Of a stretch of 45,765 nt of DNA, positions 1-7,454 are shown one piece after another. The position numbers and the translations under genes were made by a program. Location: NCBI GenBank assembly GCA_948467645.1, contig CAOKFD010000022.1, positions 1 to 45,765 of the forward strand, written 5' to 3'. Source of the DNA: Fimadaptatus sp948467645. GTDB lineage: Bacteria; Bacillota; Clostridia; Christensenellales; Aristaeellaceae. The notes under the pieces are model-generated. The model made no database searches. It was not told the origin of the DNA and saw nothing but the letters and a program-made list of their open reading frames with translations. Positions within the stretch are counted from its first letter, which is position 1. Each line of letters opens with the position of its first letter.

Positions 1-1130
1 ATAGATCTAACTGCTTGAGAATACGCTGCCCCGATAGCCTGATAAACATCTGTCTTAATACTCTCATTCGAGCCTTTTATGGAATTCAATGTAATTATCT
101 TACTCTTACACTCACAAAATAACATCCCTTCTGAAGTGACTGTAGTTACATCAGCTTCACCGTCCTCATCCAAATAAGATAAACTACAATATATTTTTTC
201 TTTGTCCAGTAATCTTTCTAAATAGGAAGATGTTAACTCTTCTATAACATCCCCACGGTTTCCTGTATATATGCCTGTTGTTCGATTATCAAATACTTTT
301 TCTGCAATAAAGGTATAATGAAATTGCTTAGGGATGTTCATCAAAGTTGAAAATAACAGCGGCATATATATGTAGTCGCCAAAATCAACAAATGGTTTCG
401 ATATAAGAATCTTAAAATCATTAAATTCTGCTTTCTTAAAATCGCTATCATAGGCTTTGACACACAAATAATCACACATTTCGTTTACTTCATCGCCTAT
501 TTGGACTTTTAAGTCAGATTTACTGATTCTAAAAATATAACCCGATTTAATACTTGGAAGCCAAGGTTCAGACTTTCCCATCAGAGCTCTAACCATTGTT
601 TTTAACTTGTACTTCTCTTTATAAGCTTCCGCAATTCTTAACCCATATTGAGAAAAAATATATCTAAGCACTATTTCGTATGATGTATATGAAAAGCCCA
701 AGACCTCATTCATAGAAGTGTCAAGCGGAGCATATAATCGTCTGGCTACCTCCAGCAATTGATGAATATAGCCATCACCTCTATAAAAATTTCCTTTCAT
801 CTGCATCATTTTTGACTGAAGGAATTGTTGTTTTTCATCATCACTGGCATTTACCATTTTCAACGTATCCGAAAAAAGCTGTTCTACATTAGGGACAAAA
901 GAGTTTTTCGAATATTGTTCTAACAATTCATAGTCATGCCACATGAAATCCTTAGCACCTTTTTCTTTGCATGCATATAATGCATTCGCTGCCAGATATT
1001 CTGCAGCTGGAATGAACGTATCATCATGCCCATAAAGAAGCATTTGCATTTCAATTATCCCAGACAGCACACTTTCCAATGAATACTGCGACATAAATTG
1101 AATCATATCATCTGTTGATGATTTGGACAT
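1..1130 (-). CDS. Uncharacterised protein with C-terminal PD-(D/E)XK nuclease-like motif (partial, runs off left edge)
   Basis: The frame is open from an ATG at 1130 to the window edge, giving 376 codons with no stop; the C-terminus lies outside. An AAGGTG ribosome binding site sits about 10 nt upstream. I do not recognise the first roughly 290 residues, which look soluble and helical. Near residues 315-365 there is a pattern typical of PD-(D/E)XK nuclease folds: a glutamate-bearing helix (GDVIEELTSSYLERLL), then GEAD, then about 12 residues on the strand LFCECKSK (D then E-x-K). The helix after it (YQAIGAAYSQAVR) fits the family layout. DNA or RNA cleavage is an inference from that motif only. 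Base composition is strikingly AT-rich (about one third G+C by eye) and codon use differs from every other gene here, suggesting horizontal acquisition. A defence or mobile-element role is possible but unproven. Confidence 0.7.
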   Translation of the reverse strand, partial: MSKSSTDDMIQFMSQYSLESVLSGIIEMQMLLYGHDDTFIPAAEYLAANALYACKEKGAKDFMWHDYELLEQYSKNSFVPNVEQLFSDTLKMVNASDDEKQQFLQSKMMQMKGNFYRGDGYIHQLLEVARRLYAPLDTSMNEVLGFSYTSYEIVLRYIFSQYGLRIAEAYKEKYKLKTMVRALMGKSEPWLPSIKSGYIFRISKSDLKVQIGDEVNEMCDYLCVKAYDSDFKKAEFNDFKILISKPFVDFGDYIYMPLLFSTLMNIPKQFHYTFIAEKVFDNRTTGIYTGNRGDVIEELTSSYLERLLDKEKIYCSLSYLDEDGEADVTTVTSEGMLFCECKSKIITLNSIKGSNESIKTDVYQAIGAAYSQAVRS

Positions 1131-1317
1131 TTCTTATCAACACCTTCCCTTAACATCTAATCCACAGCTTCAACCCTCTGACATCTAACTTGGCAACCCA
1201 ACTCTCACACTTTTTGACCGGATTTGCCTTTGGATAAGTTACCGCAGAGCGATTACCCGCTCCACCCGCTCGAAGCTGTCGAAAGCCGAAAACCGCAGTA
1301 TTACTGAGCTTTCGCGG
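1131..1317. other. Intergenic junction between AT-rich gene and GC-rich chromosome
   Basis: This 187-bp stretch holds the change in composition between the AT-rich left-edge gene and the GC-rich neighbour. I saw no attachment-site repeat, no tRNA end and no convincing promoter. A small dyad (CAGTATTACTG, about 1297-1307) lies just past the stop of the methyltransferase gene and is followed on the minus strand by a short T run, but it is too weak to call a terminator. Confidence 0.4.
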
Positions 1318-2712
1318 CTATTTCCCTTCGACCCTTGACATCAAGCATACCGTCTCCACATGCGCAGTCCACGGGAACATATCCACCCCATCGGCCCACT
1401 CCAGCCGCCAGCCGAGCTCGCGCAGTATCTTCACATCGCGCGCTAACGTTGCAGGGTTACAGGAAATGTACACTATGCGCTTTAGCGAGCGCTTTCCAAG
1501 CTCGTTAAGTGCTGACAACAGCGCTTCGTCGCAGCCCTTGCGCGGCGGGTCGATTACTGCCGCGTCTGGGCATATGCCTTTCGCTACCAGTTTGCTTAGC
1601 TCCTGCTCACAGCGGCCGCATATGAACTTTGCGTTTTCTATTCCGTTCAGCTTGGCATTGCGGCGCGCGTTTTCTATTGCCTCGGGCACGGCTTCTATGC
1701 CTATCAGGCGGCTATGCGAGGCGTTTGCGTGCTTTAGCATGGTCAGGCCTATCGTGCCTGCGCCGCAGTATGCGTCCAGCAGGGTTTCGCCATCTTTGAG
1801 CATGGCAGCTTTTACGCCCAGCGAGTACAGTTTATCAGTCATTTCTGGGTTAATCTGGAAAAACGACGGCGCGCTCAATTCAAACTGACAGCCCAGTATT
1901 TCGTCCATATAACGCTCTTTTCCGCACAGCGTTACGAACTTTTTGCCGAATATCTCGGTGTTGCGTCGGGAACCGGGCGCGTCGGTTAGTTCATTCAGCA
2001 CGAGTGAAACACAACCGACACGCTCGAGTGCGCGGAACAGGCCCTCATATCCCGGCAGTTTAGAACCGTTTACTACGATGATCGCCATCAGTGCGCCGGT
2101 TCGGCTTACGCGAAATACCGCGTGCCGCACAATTCCGCGATGAGTGCGTTCGTCGTAAGGCGCAAGGTTGCTGTCGCGCAGCCATGCCGCAAATATTGCG
2201 CGCGCGTGGTTCAGTTCGGGCTTTAAGAGCATACAACCGTCGGGCAGGTCGATAACGTCATGGGTGTTACCTTTATAGAAGCCCACCTTAGGCGCGCCTG
2301 CCTTACCGCCAACCGGGAACTGAACGCGGTTGCGGTAGGCATACGGTTTTTCCATACCATGCATGGCGCGCAGAACGTCGTCAGCACCGCCTATGCGCGT
2401 TATGCAGTCGCGGATGTGCTGCGCCTTGCTCTTCAGCGTCGCCTGATAGTTCATGTGCATCAGCGTGCAGCCGCCGCACTGCCCGGCGTGCGGGCATTCG
2501 GGCGTACATCGGTCGGGCGAGGCTTCCAGTACCTCATCCAATTCGGCACGCGCGAATTTAGCGGCACGCTTGGTTATGTGTGCGCGCACACGCTCGCCCG
2601 GCAGTGCGCCCGGCACAAACACGGCCATGCCGTCGAGACGCGCCACGCCTTCCATTTCTGCGCCGGAGCCGGTTATCGTAAGTTCAACTTTATCAGCAAA
2701 ATTTTCTTTCAT
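1318..2712 (-). CDS. rlmCD: 23S rRNA (uracil-5-)-methyltransferase, RlmCD/RumA family
   Basis: The product transfers a methyl group from SAM to C5 of uridine in 23S rRNA. An N-terminal TRAM domain (about residues 5-62) is followed by the iron-sulfur cysteines C73-x5-C79-GG-C82, with a fourth likely at C160. The C-terminal half is a Rossmann methyltransferase with the SAM loop LLDAYCGAGTIGL, the motif DPPRKGC and the nucleophile motif ISCNP near residue 418. At 464 aa it has normal family length. In low-GC Gram-positives one such enzyme often modifies two positions (RlmCD), but whether this one is RlmC, RlmD or dual cannot be read from sequence. The ATG lies just beyond the pfkA terminator hairpin and lacks a clear Shine-Dalgarno, so its own promoter is uncertain. 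Confidence 0.93.
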   Translation of the reverse strand: MKENFADKVELTITGSGAEMEGVARLDGMAVFVPGALPGERVRAHITKRAAKFARAELDEVLEASPDRCTPECPHAGQCGGCTLMHMNYQATLKSKAQHIRDCITRIGGADDVLRAMHGMEKPYAYRNRVQFPVGGKAGAPKVGFYKGNTHDVIDLPDGCMLLKPELNHARAIFAAWLRDSNLAPYDERTHRGIVRHAVFRVSRTGALMAIIVVNGSKLPGYEGLFRALERVGCVSLVLNELTDAPGSRRNTEIFGKKFVTLCGKERYMDEILGCQFELSAPSFFQINPEMTDKLYSLGVKAAMLKDGETLLDAYCGAGTIGLTMLKHANASHSRLIGIEAVPEAIENARRNAKLNGIENAKFICGRCEQELSKLVAKGICPDAAVIDPPRKGCDEALLSALNELGKRSLKRIVYISCNPATLARDVKILRELGWRLEWADGVDMFPWTAHVETVCLMSRVEGK

Positions 2713-2723
2713 ACATACAAAAC

Positions 2724-2771
2724 AGCGTGCTGAAGTTATTGAGCATCGGTCAATTGCGCATTCAGCACGCT
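2724..2771 (-). terminator. Rho-independent terminator after pfkA
   Basis: Arms AGCGTGCTGAA (2724-2734) and TTCAGCACGCT (2761-2771) form an 11-bp perfect stem with a 26-nt loop. On the minus strand it is followed by GTTTTG. It separates pfkA from the downstream rRNA methyltransferase gene. Confidence 0.65.
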
Positions 2772-2852
2772 TTCCTTCAATTTTTTAGGCAGTGGAGTCC
2801 AAGACTTTAGTCATTCGAGCAAGTTACGCATCACAATTGATCAAAAGTCAAA

Positions 2853-3914
2853 TTACATTGACAGAATTTCACTCAGCCGAATTACATCGGCATTGAGCGT
2901 GCGCTTGCGGCCGATCACGTTTTCATACGGTTCGCTGATTACGTGATTGTCACGTATGCCGACCGCACAGCCGCTTATGCCGTCGCGCAGCAGTTCTACC
3001 GCGTGTGCGCCCAGCCTGCTGGCCAGATTGCGGTCAGCCGCGGTCGGGCTTCCGCCGCGCTGCAGGTAGCCCAGCACGGTTGAGCGCGTCTCCTGCCCCG
3101 TCGCCGCCTGAAGCACATGTGCGAGTAACTGACTATTAAACTTCTCGTCCGGCATCAGCGGCGGCAGCATAAGCCCCATCGAATGGCTGAACTCATCCAG
3201 ATCAAACGGCGCCATCGAGTCCCATGCGCCCTCGGCGACAACTATTATGCTGGTCATCTTGCCCTTGTCTATGGACGAGATTATCTTTTCAGCAACGCCG
3301 TCTATCGACCACGGCACTTCGGGCATCAGTATGCTCTCTGCACCGCACGCAAGGCCGGAATTCAGCGCGAGGTCGCCGCAATGCCTGCCCATTACCTCAA
3401 TTATGCTGACGCGGTCATGCGACATCGACGTTTCGCGTATGCGGTTTATGTTCTCGCAGATCGTATTCAGCGCGGTGTCGTAGCCTATCGACGCGTCGGA
3501 ATACGGCAGGTCGTTATCGATCGTGCCGGGTATAGCTATCGTCGGAAAGCCCATGTCGTTGAGCTTGCCTGCACCCGCGAAGGTGCCGTCGCCGCCTATG
3601 CATATAAGCCCTTCTATGCCCAGCTTGCGCAGGTTATCGATTGCCCTGCGCTGGTTTTCGGATTTAAGAAATTCTTCACAGCGAGCAGTCTTCAGGAATG
3701 TGCCGCCGCGATGGATTATGTCGCCCACCTTGCGCAGGTTAAGCTCCTCAAAATCATCGTCGGCGTTGCGGCTGAGGCGCATAAGGCCGTTATAGCCGCG
3801 CTTCACGCCCACCACGCTCATGCCAAAGTACAGCGCCGTGCGCACCACCGCGCGCACCGCTGCGTTCATGCCCGGCGCGTCGCCGCCGCTGGTCAATATG
3901 CCTATACGCCGCAT
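2853..3914 (-). CDS. pfkA: ATP-dependent 6-phosphofructokinase
   Basis: It phosphorylates fructose 6-phosphate to fructose 1,6-bisphosphate in glycolysis. The phosphate-binding loop TSGGDAPGMNAAVR is at residues 8-21, GGDG at 107-110, and the catalytic motif PGTIDND at 129-135. Glycine after the GGD aspartate and glycine in PGTIDND (not lysine) point to ATP and not pyrophosphate as donor. At 353 aa it is somewhat longer than the classic 320-aa bacterial enzyme, mostly through small insertions and the C-terminus. A GGGAGG ribosome binding site precedes the ATG at 3914. The small DUF2007-like gene lies upstream on the same strand, a neighbour I recall for clostridial pfkA. Confidence 0.95.
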   Translation of the reverse strand: MRRIGILTSGGDAPGMNAAVRAVVRTALYFGMSVVGVKRGYNGLMRLSRNADDDFEELNLRKVGDIIHRGGTFLKTARCEEFLKSENQRRAIDNLRKLGIEGLICIGGDGTFAGAGKLNDMGFPTIAIPGTIDNDLPYSDASIGYDTALNTICENINRIRETSMSHDRVSIIEVMGRHCGDLALNSGLACGAESILMPEVPWSIDGVAEKIISSIDKGKMTSIIVVAEGAWDSMAPFDLDEFSHSMGLMLPPLMPDEKFNSQLLAHVLQAATGQETRSTVLGYLQRGGSPTAADRNLASRLGAHAVELLRDGISGCAVGIRDNHVISEPYENVIGRKRTLNADVIRLSEILSM

Positions 3915-4045
3915 ACAACTACCTCCCGCACAAAATTCATCTTAAAATTGAACGATATACAATTTATAGTTTTGCCATAGCAACCTTAATTATGAGTGCT
4001 CGCGAATCACTTTTTTGACTCAAAGTCAATTTAAGCAAATCGCGG

Positions 4046-4267
4046 TTACGTCAAGAGGCCCTTTTCAACGAGCAGGCCACGTGCCTCGTCCGACTCGCTT
4101 TTCAGTACCATGATTTCGTAAAAGTTATCCTGTGCCGATCTGTTGCGGTACACCGGGTGCGTCTTGGCAACCAGTCCTTCCTGCGTCAGCATATCGACAA
4201 TGCGCCGCGCACCGTCCTCACCGCGAATCATATGTATTACCAGCCAGACCGACTGCGGCCCTTTCAC
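4046..4267 (-). CDS. Small DUF2007-like protein upstream of pfkA
   Basis: A 73-aa protein from a GTG start at 4267. The start is chosen because GGAGGTGATC lies 7 nt upstream, a near-perfect Shine-Dalgarno; an ATG at 4300 in the same frame has none and sits at the likely transcription start. The sequence (KGPQSVWLVIHM, RIVDMLTQEGLVAKTHPV, EIMVLKSESDEARGLL) reads as a compact alpha/beta domain of the DUF2007 or signal-transducing type: a strand, a helix, then a C-terminal strand-helix ending in EARGLL. The biochemical role is unknown. Assignment to DUF2007 is by pattern recognition and should be treated as tentative; that it is a real gene is much surer. Confidence 0.75.
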   Translation of the reverse strand: MKGPQSVWLVIHMIRGEDGARRIVDMLTQEGLVAKTHPVYRNRSAQDNFYEIMVLKSESDEARGLLVEKGLLT

Positions 4268-4307
4268 CGCGATCACCTCCGCGTGTAGTAGACGTTGCAT
4301 CGTATCT

Positions 4308-4313
4308 ATTCTA
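4308..4313 (-). promoter_or_regulatory. Extended -10 promoter for the DUF2007-like gene
   Basis: On the minus strand TGGTAGAAT forms an extended -10 (TG-n-TAGAAT), with no good -35 box. The predicted transcription start near 4301 lies upstream of the GTG start at 4267 and supports that choice. Confidence 0.45.
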
Positions 4314-4396
4314 CCATATATGCGCATATTTTGCGCGGGTATGGCGCAAATTCCTGCCTGAAATAATGTTAAATATCTTGACCAATGCAAATGAAA

Positions 4397-4435
4397 ACAT
4401 GCGGCGATACGCTTTTATAGCGCGTCGCCGCATGT
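4397..4435 (-). terminator. Rho-independent terminator after the ZorAB-like pair
   Basis: Arms ACATGCGGCGA (4397-4407) and TCGCCGCATGT (4425-4435) give an 11-bp perfect stem with a 17-nt loop. On the minus strand it is followed by TTTTCATTT. It lies 8 nt past the stop of the MotB-like gene. Confidence 0.8.
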
Positions 4436-4443
4436 CTTACATT

Positions 4444-5454
4444 CTATTGAGGATTAGCCGTGGCTTCGGGAGTTGCGGTCGGTTGTGCGGAGGTCTGTGC
4501 CGCCGCGCCGATTGCGATGGTATCCTGATCGAGCGATTCAAGCAGCTGCTTCATTTCGTCGATCATCTCGGTATCCTTCAGGCGGAACTTGAATTCCACG
4601 CGACGGGACGCATCCATGTTGACCGAGCCATCGGCATTGTATACGGGGTTGGAGTACGAGCGGCCGTTCGCCGTCGTTATGGAGCGCAGCGTATCCTTTT
4701 GACTTGCGGTCAGATACGGATAGCTGTCCGACAACAGGTAGCTGAGCACGGCGTATGCGCGCTTTTGGCTCAGGTCAAGGTTAGTCATATAGTCGCCGTT
4801 GGTGTCGGCGTGGCCTTCGATGACTACCTCGCTCAGATAGTCGCGATACTTATCGGTGAGCAGTACGTTGAAGTACAGTGGAATAAACTCGTTCAGCGAA
4901 TCCATGCCTTCCTGCTTTAACTGGGACGAGCCAAAGTCGAAGTATATGCCGCTTGAGAAGGTAATATCGCCGGTTTCCTCGTCGATGTTGGCCTCCAGAT
5001 TGGCGTTTGACAGCGCGGCGGACAGTTCGGAGATTATCTGCGAACGCACGCCTACCAGCGCGTTCAGCTTGGTTGTCTGATCGTCCAGATTTTTCAGTGC
5101 CATATTCAGCGCGCCCTGTGCGCTATCCAGATCGCTCTGCTGCTGTTCAAGCTGCTTTTTTAGCTCGTCAAGCGTATTCTGCTGTGCCAGCGCAAGCGCT
5201 TCTTTGAGGGCAAGGTCTTTTTGAGCGGCGGTCAATTCTGACTGAGCGTCGTCCAGTTCGCTTTGCTTGCTGTCCAACAATGCCGCCTGTTCCAGCAATT
5301 GCTCGGTCTTTTGGTCGAACATGTTGTAATACTGATACATGCTGAAAAGCATTACCATTATAAACATCATGACCAGCGACGACATCAGATCCGAAAAGCA
5401 TATCCAGTGGTCGCCGCCCCCGCCGGTTCTGGTCTTTTTGCGGCGACTTATCAT
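4444..5454 (-). CDS. MotB/ZorB-like stator protein with OmpA-type peptidoglycan-binding domain
   Basis: This 336-aa protein has the layout of a MotB/ZorB stator subunit: a basic N-terminus, one membrane helix (about residues 20-43), a long coiled coil (about 45-135) and an OmpA-like domain (about 165-300). Asp22, in FSDLMSSLVMMF at the start of the helix, occupies the place of the ion-carrying aspartate of MotB and ZorB. The OmpA domain shows YFDFGSS and GHADTNGDYMTNLDLSQKRA, the usual peptidoglycan-contact region. It should anchor to the cell wall and, with the channel gene before it, convert proton or sodium flow into motion. It overlaps that gene by 4 nt (ATGA) and has its own GGAGG site. 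The C-terminus is low-complexity (AQPTATPEATANPQ). No flagellar genes are nearby, so a flagellar role is unlikely. Confidence 0.85.
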   Translation of the reverse strand: MISRRKKTRTGGGGDHWICFSDLMSSLVMMFIMVMLFSMYQYYNMFDQKTEQLLEQAALLDSKQSELDDAQSELTAAQKDLALKEALALAQQNTLDELKKQLEQQQSDLDSAQGALNMALKNLDDQTTKLNALVGVRSQIISELSAALSNANLEANIDEETGDITFSSGIYFDFGSSQLKQEGMDSLNEFIPLYFNVLLTDKYRDYLSEVVIEGHADTNGDYMTNLDLSQKRAYAVLSYLLSDSYPYLTASQKDTLRSITTANGRSYSNPVYNADGSVNMDASRRVEFKFRLKDTEMIDEMKQLLESLDQDTIAIGAAAQTSAQPTATPEATANPQ

Positions 5455-7037
5455 TCAACTCGCCTCCTGCTGTACTCGTCGTGCGGCGCGGGAGTGCTGT
5501 CGAGTGCCGCGTCCAGCGAGCGCTGCAGCCGGCGCACGCTTTCGACGAAGCGCGACATTTCGCTGGCATAGCTCTGCGCACTGCCGTTGACCACCTTGGG
5601 CAGTTCCTTAACGCTTTCGTTGATCGAATTGATAGTCCAGTTGAGCTGCTCGGTGACTTCGCTGAGCGCCTTATCCATATTAGCCAGCATTTTGGCGAGG
5701 TTGTTTTCGAGGTTAGTGACCTGCACTTCGGTGGTGGAGCTGAGTGACTTGGCGCTGTTTTCAAGCGCTTCGCCCGCCTCGCGCAGTGTTTGCTGGCTGC
5801 TGGCGGCGGCCTCGTTGTACTTGTTCAGGAATTCCGCGCTTTGAGCAGCGTACTCGTCCACGCCCTTCTGCAGCTTGAGCATGTAATCCTGAAGCTGGTT
5901 AATGTAGCGTGCCTGTTCCTTGGCGGCCTTCTGCATGGCTTCGACCTGCGCGGCGATCTGTGCGCTGCGCTCGTCCTGCGACTTCTGGGCGGCGTTCAGG
6001 CTGGCAAGGTAGGTATCGAACTTTTCCACAATCGCCTGAGATGCGCGCTGCACGGACGTTATGTCGCCCGACACCGCGGTAAAGCCCTTGAGTGCGCTCT
6101 GCATGGAATCGTTGGCGACCTGCTGTGCGCGGCAGGTATCGTCCATGACGCGCGCGAGGTTCTGGAACTGGCCGCGCAAAGCCTGATCCATGTGGCTGAC
6201 GAAGCTGTTAACTATGCGCTCCACGCCCTCGACCTGCTTGAACGTCGCGGCGCTCATGAAGCTCTCCATCGACTTGGTGAGCGGTTCGAAATTGGCGCTC
6301 ATTACCTCGTCTATGCGGCCGATAAGGTTGGTCTGAACCTCATTAACCAGCGTGGCCAGCGCGCGGGTCTGTTCCTGCTGATAGGTAGCGATCTGCGTGA
6401 TCGGGTCTACCGGCGGCATGTCGGTATCCTGCTGGAATATCTGGGTAAACTCTTCCAAAGTATTGCGCGCGCGGCCCTGCACGGTCTTGTTAAGCACGGT
6501 GAAAGCAACCGACGCGATAACGCCCACGATGGACGTGCCGAACGCATAGCGCATACCGCTGAGCATACCCAGCATGGAGGCCGAAACCTCGTCAAACGTG
6601 CTGAACTTCATCGTGGACAGCGACATTACGATACCGATCAGCGTACCGAGGAAGCCCAGCGATACGAACACGCTGGGCACTGTCTCGCTGAGCGAGGAGC
6701 GGCCCGGCACGTTGATTACCGAATCTTCATTAATATAGTCCTCTACGCTGCACGGAGCCTGCATGTGGCTGTCTGCGAAGAACACGTTCTCCAGATACAG
6801 CCGCCACGAGGGCTGCAATGCACCGTCGCCTAAGAACTCCTCGTTTTCCCACGTCTTGCGATGAACTGTCTTGCCCTTGTCCTTCTTCATGGCCTTTATC
6901 GCGCGGTTGAGCGCGCGGGTGTTGCCCGTGACCGGAGCCAGACACTTGATGCACGCCACTACGAAAAGTATGACTATCGCCGCATACACCAGGTATGTCG
7001 ATGCGTTGCTGAGAAAGCTCGATATAATCTCACCCAT
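5451..7037 (-). CDS. MotA/TolQ/ExbB-like proton channel with long coiled-coil tail (ZorA-like)
   Basis: The ATG at 7037 gives 528 aa and is preceded by GGAGGT at 7-nt spacing. An in-frame ATG at 7085 lies 3 nt past the promoter -10 box and cannot be in the transcript. Three membrane helices are visible at about residues 15-36, 118-140 and 162-183. The last two carry the MotA/TolQ core (SLGFLGTLIGIVMSLSTM and RYAFGTSIVGVIASVAFTVLN). From about residue 190 to the end the protein is a long, Gln- and Ala-rich helical region, predicted cytoplasmic coiled coil. A long cytoplasmic tail is the hallmark that separates ZorA from MotA and ExbB. It forms one operon with the MotB/ZorB-like gene. No ZorC, ZorD or ZorE homologue lies in the window, so a defence role is a hypothesis. 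Confidence 0.83.
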   Translation of the reverse strand: MGEIISSFLSNASTYLVYAAIVILFVVACIKCLAPVTGNTRALNRAIKAMKKDKGKTVHRKTWENEEFLGDGALQPSWRLYLENVFFADSHMQAPCSVEDYINEDSVINVPGRSSLSETVPSVFVSLGFLGTLIGIVMSLSTMKFSTFDEVSASMLGMLSGMRYAFGTSIVGVIASVAFTVLNKTVQGRARNTLEEFTQIFQQDTDMPPVDPITQIATYQQEQTRALATLVNEVQTNLIGRIDEVMSANFEPLTKSMESFMSAATFKQVEGVERIVNSFVSHMDQALRGQFQNLARVMDDTCRAQQVANDSMQSALKGFTAVSGDITSVQRASQAIVEKFDTYLASLNAAQKSQDERSAQIAAQVEAMQKAAKEQARYINQLQDYMLKLQKGVDEYAAQSAEFLNKYNEAAASSQQTLREAGEALENSAKSLSSTTEVQVTNLENNLAKMLANMDKALSEVTEQLNWTINSINESVKELPKVVNGSAQSYASEMSRFVESVRRLQRSLDAALDSTPAPHDEYSRRRVE

Positions 7038-7087
7038 AAAGCCGACCTCCAATATATGTGAAACTGCCTCAAAATATTCATACATCT

Positions 7088-7116
7088 ATTATACTCGCAA
7101 AATCCGCGCTTGTAAA
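7088..7116 (-). promoter_or_regulatory. Sigma-A promoter of the ZorAB-like operon
   Basis: Minus strand TTTACA (7111-7116), 17-nt spacer, TATAAT (7088-7093). The predicted start near 7081 leaves a short leader before the GGAGGT site and the ATG at 7037. Confidence 0.75.
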
Positions 7117-7351
7117 TGTAGTCGCAAGTCTCTTTCCGCTTTTGACAGATAATTGACACAAAGATTTTCTTGCCCACGTATTTTTGAAATTCGGTCACGT
7201 TATGTTTTTGTACTGCTGATTGCCGGGCAAATGTACTATTTTCATACTTGTGTTCATATTTATTTCACCGTGTGATTAATATATAGTACTATCAAATAGG
7301 TGATTTTGCTATAAAAGTGCCCAAATATCTAAAGTTGTGTCCGCTTTGTTA
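7117..7351. other. AT-rich intergenic region between divergent operons
   Basis: This is the larger part of the 417-bp gap between the ZorA-like gene and the sugar-binding protein gene, which are divergently transcribed. It is AT-rich with several TTGACA-like and TATA-like words. I found no gene, no clear dyad operator and no structured RNA. It probably carries upstream control sites for the sugar operon, none of which I can name. Confidence 0.4.
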
Positions 7352-7380
7352 TTGACAAATTAAGTCGCGGCGGGTATAAT
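7352..7380 (+). promoter_or_regulatory. Consensus sigma-A promoter of the sugar ABC transporter operon
   Basis: TTGACA (7352-7357), 17-nt spacer, TATAAT (7375-7380): a perfect match to both hexamers. The start codon follows about 70 nt downstream after an AGGAGG site. Confidence 0.88.
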
Positions 7381-7454
7381 ACAAGCAAGTGTCCATAAGG
7401 GCAATGCAACAAGTTCGTTAAAACATTATTGCGAGAGCAAGAAGGAGGATCCCC

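Noticed and set aside
4015..4029. Inverted repeat TTGACT-CAA-AGTCAA as terminator of the DUF2007-like gene
   Set aside because: On the transcribed minus strand it is followed by A and not T residues, and the stem is only 6 bp and AT-rich.
4444..7037. Full Zorya defence system
   Set aside because: Only ZorA- and ZorB-like genes are present; no ZorC, ZorD helicase or ZorE nuclease gene lies on either side within the window.
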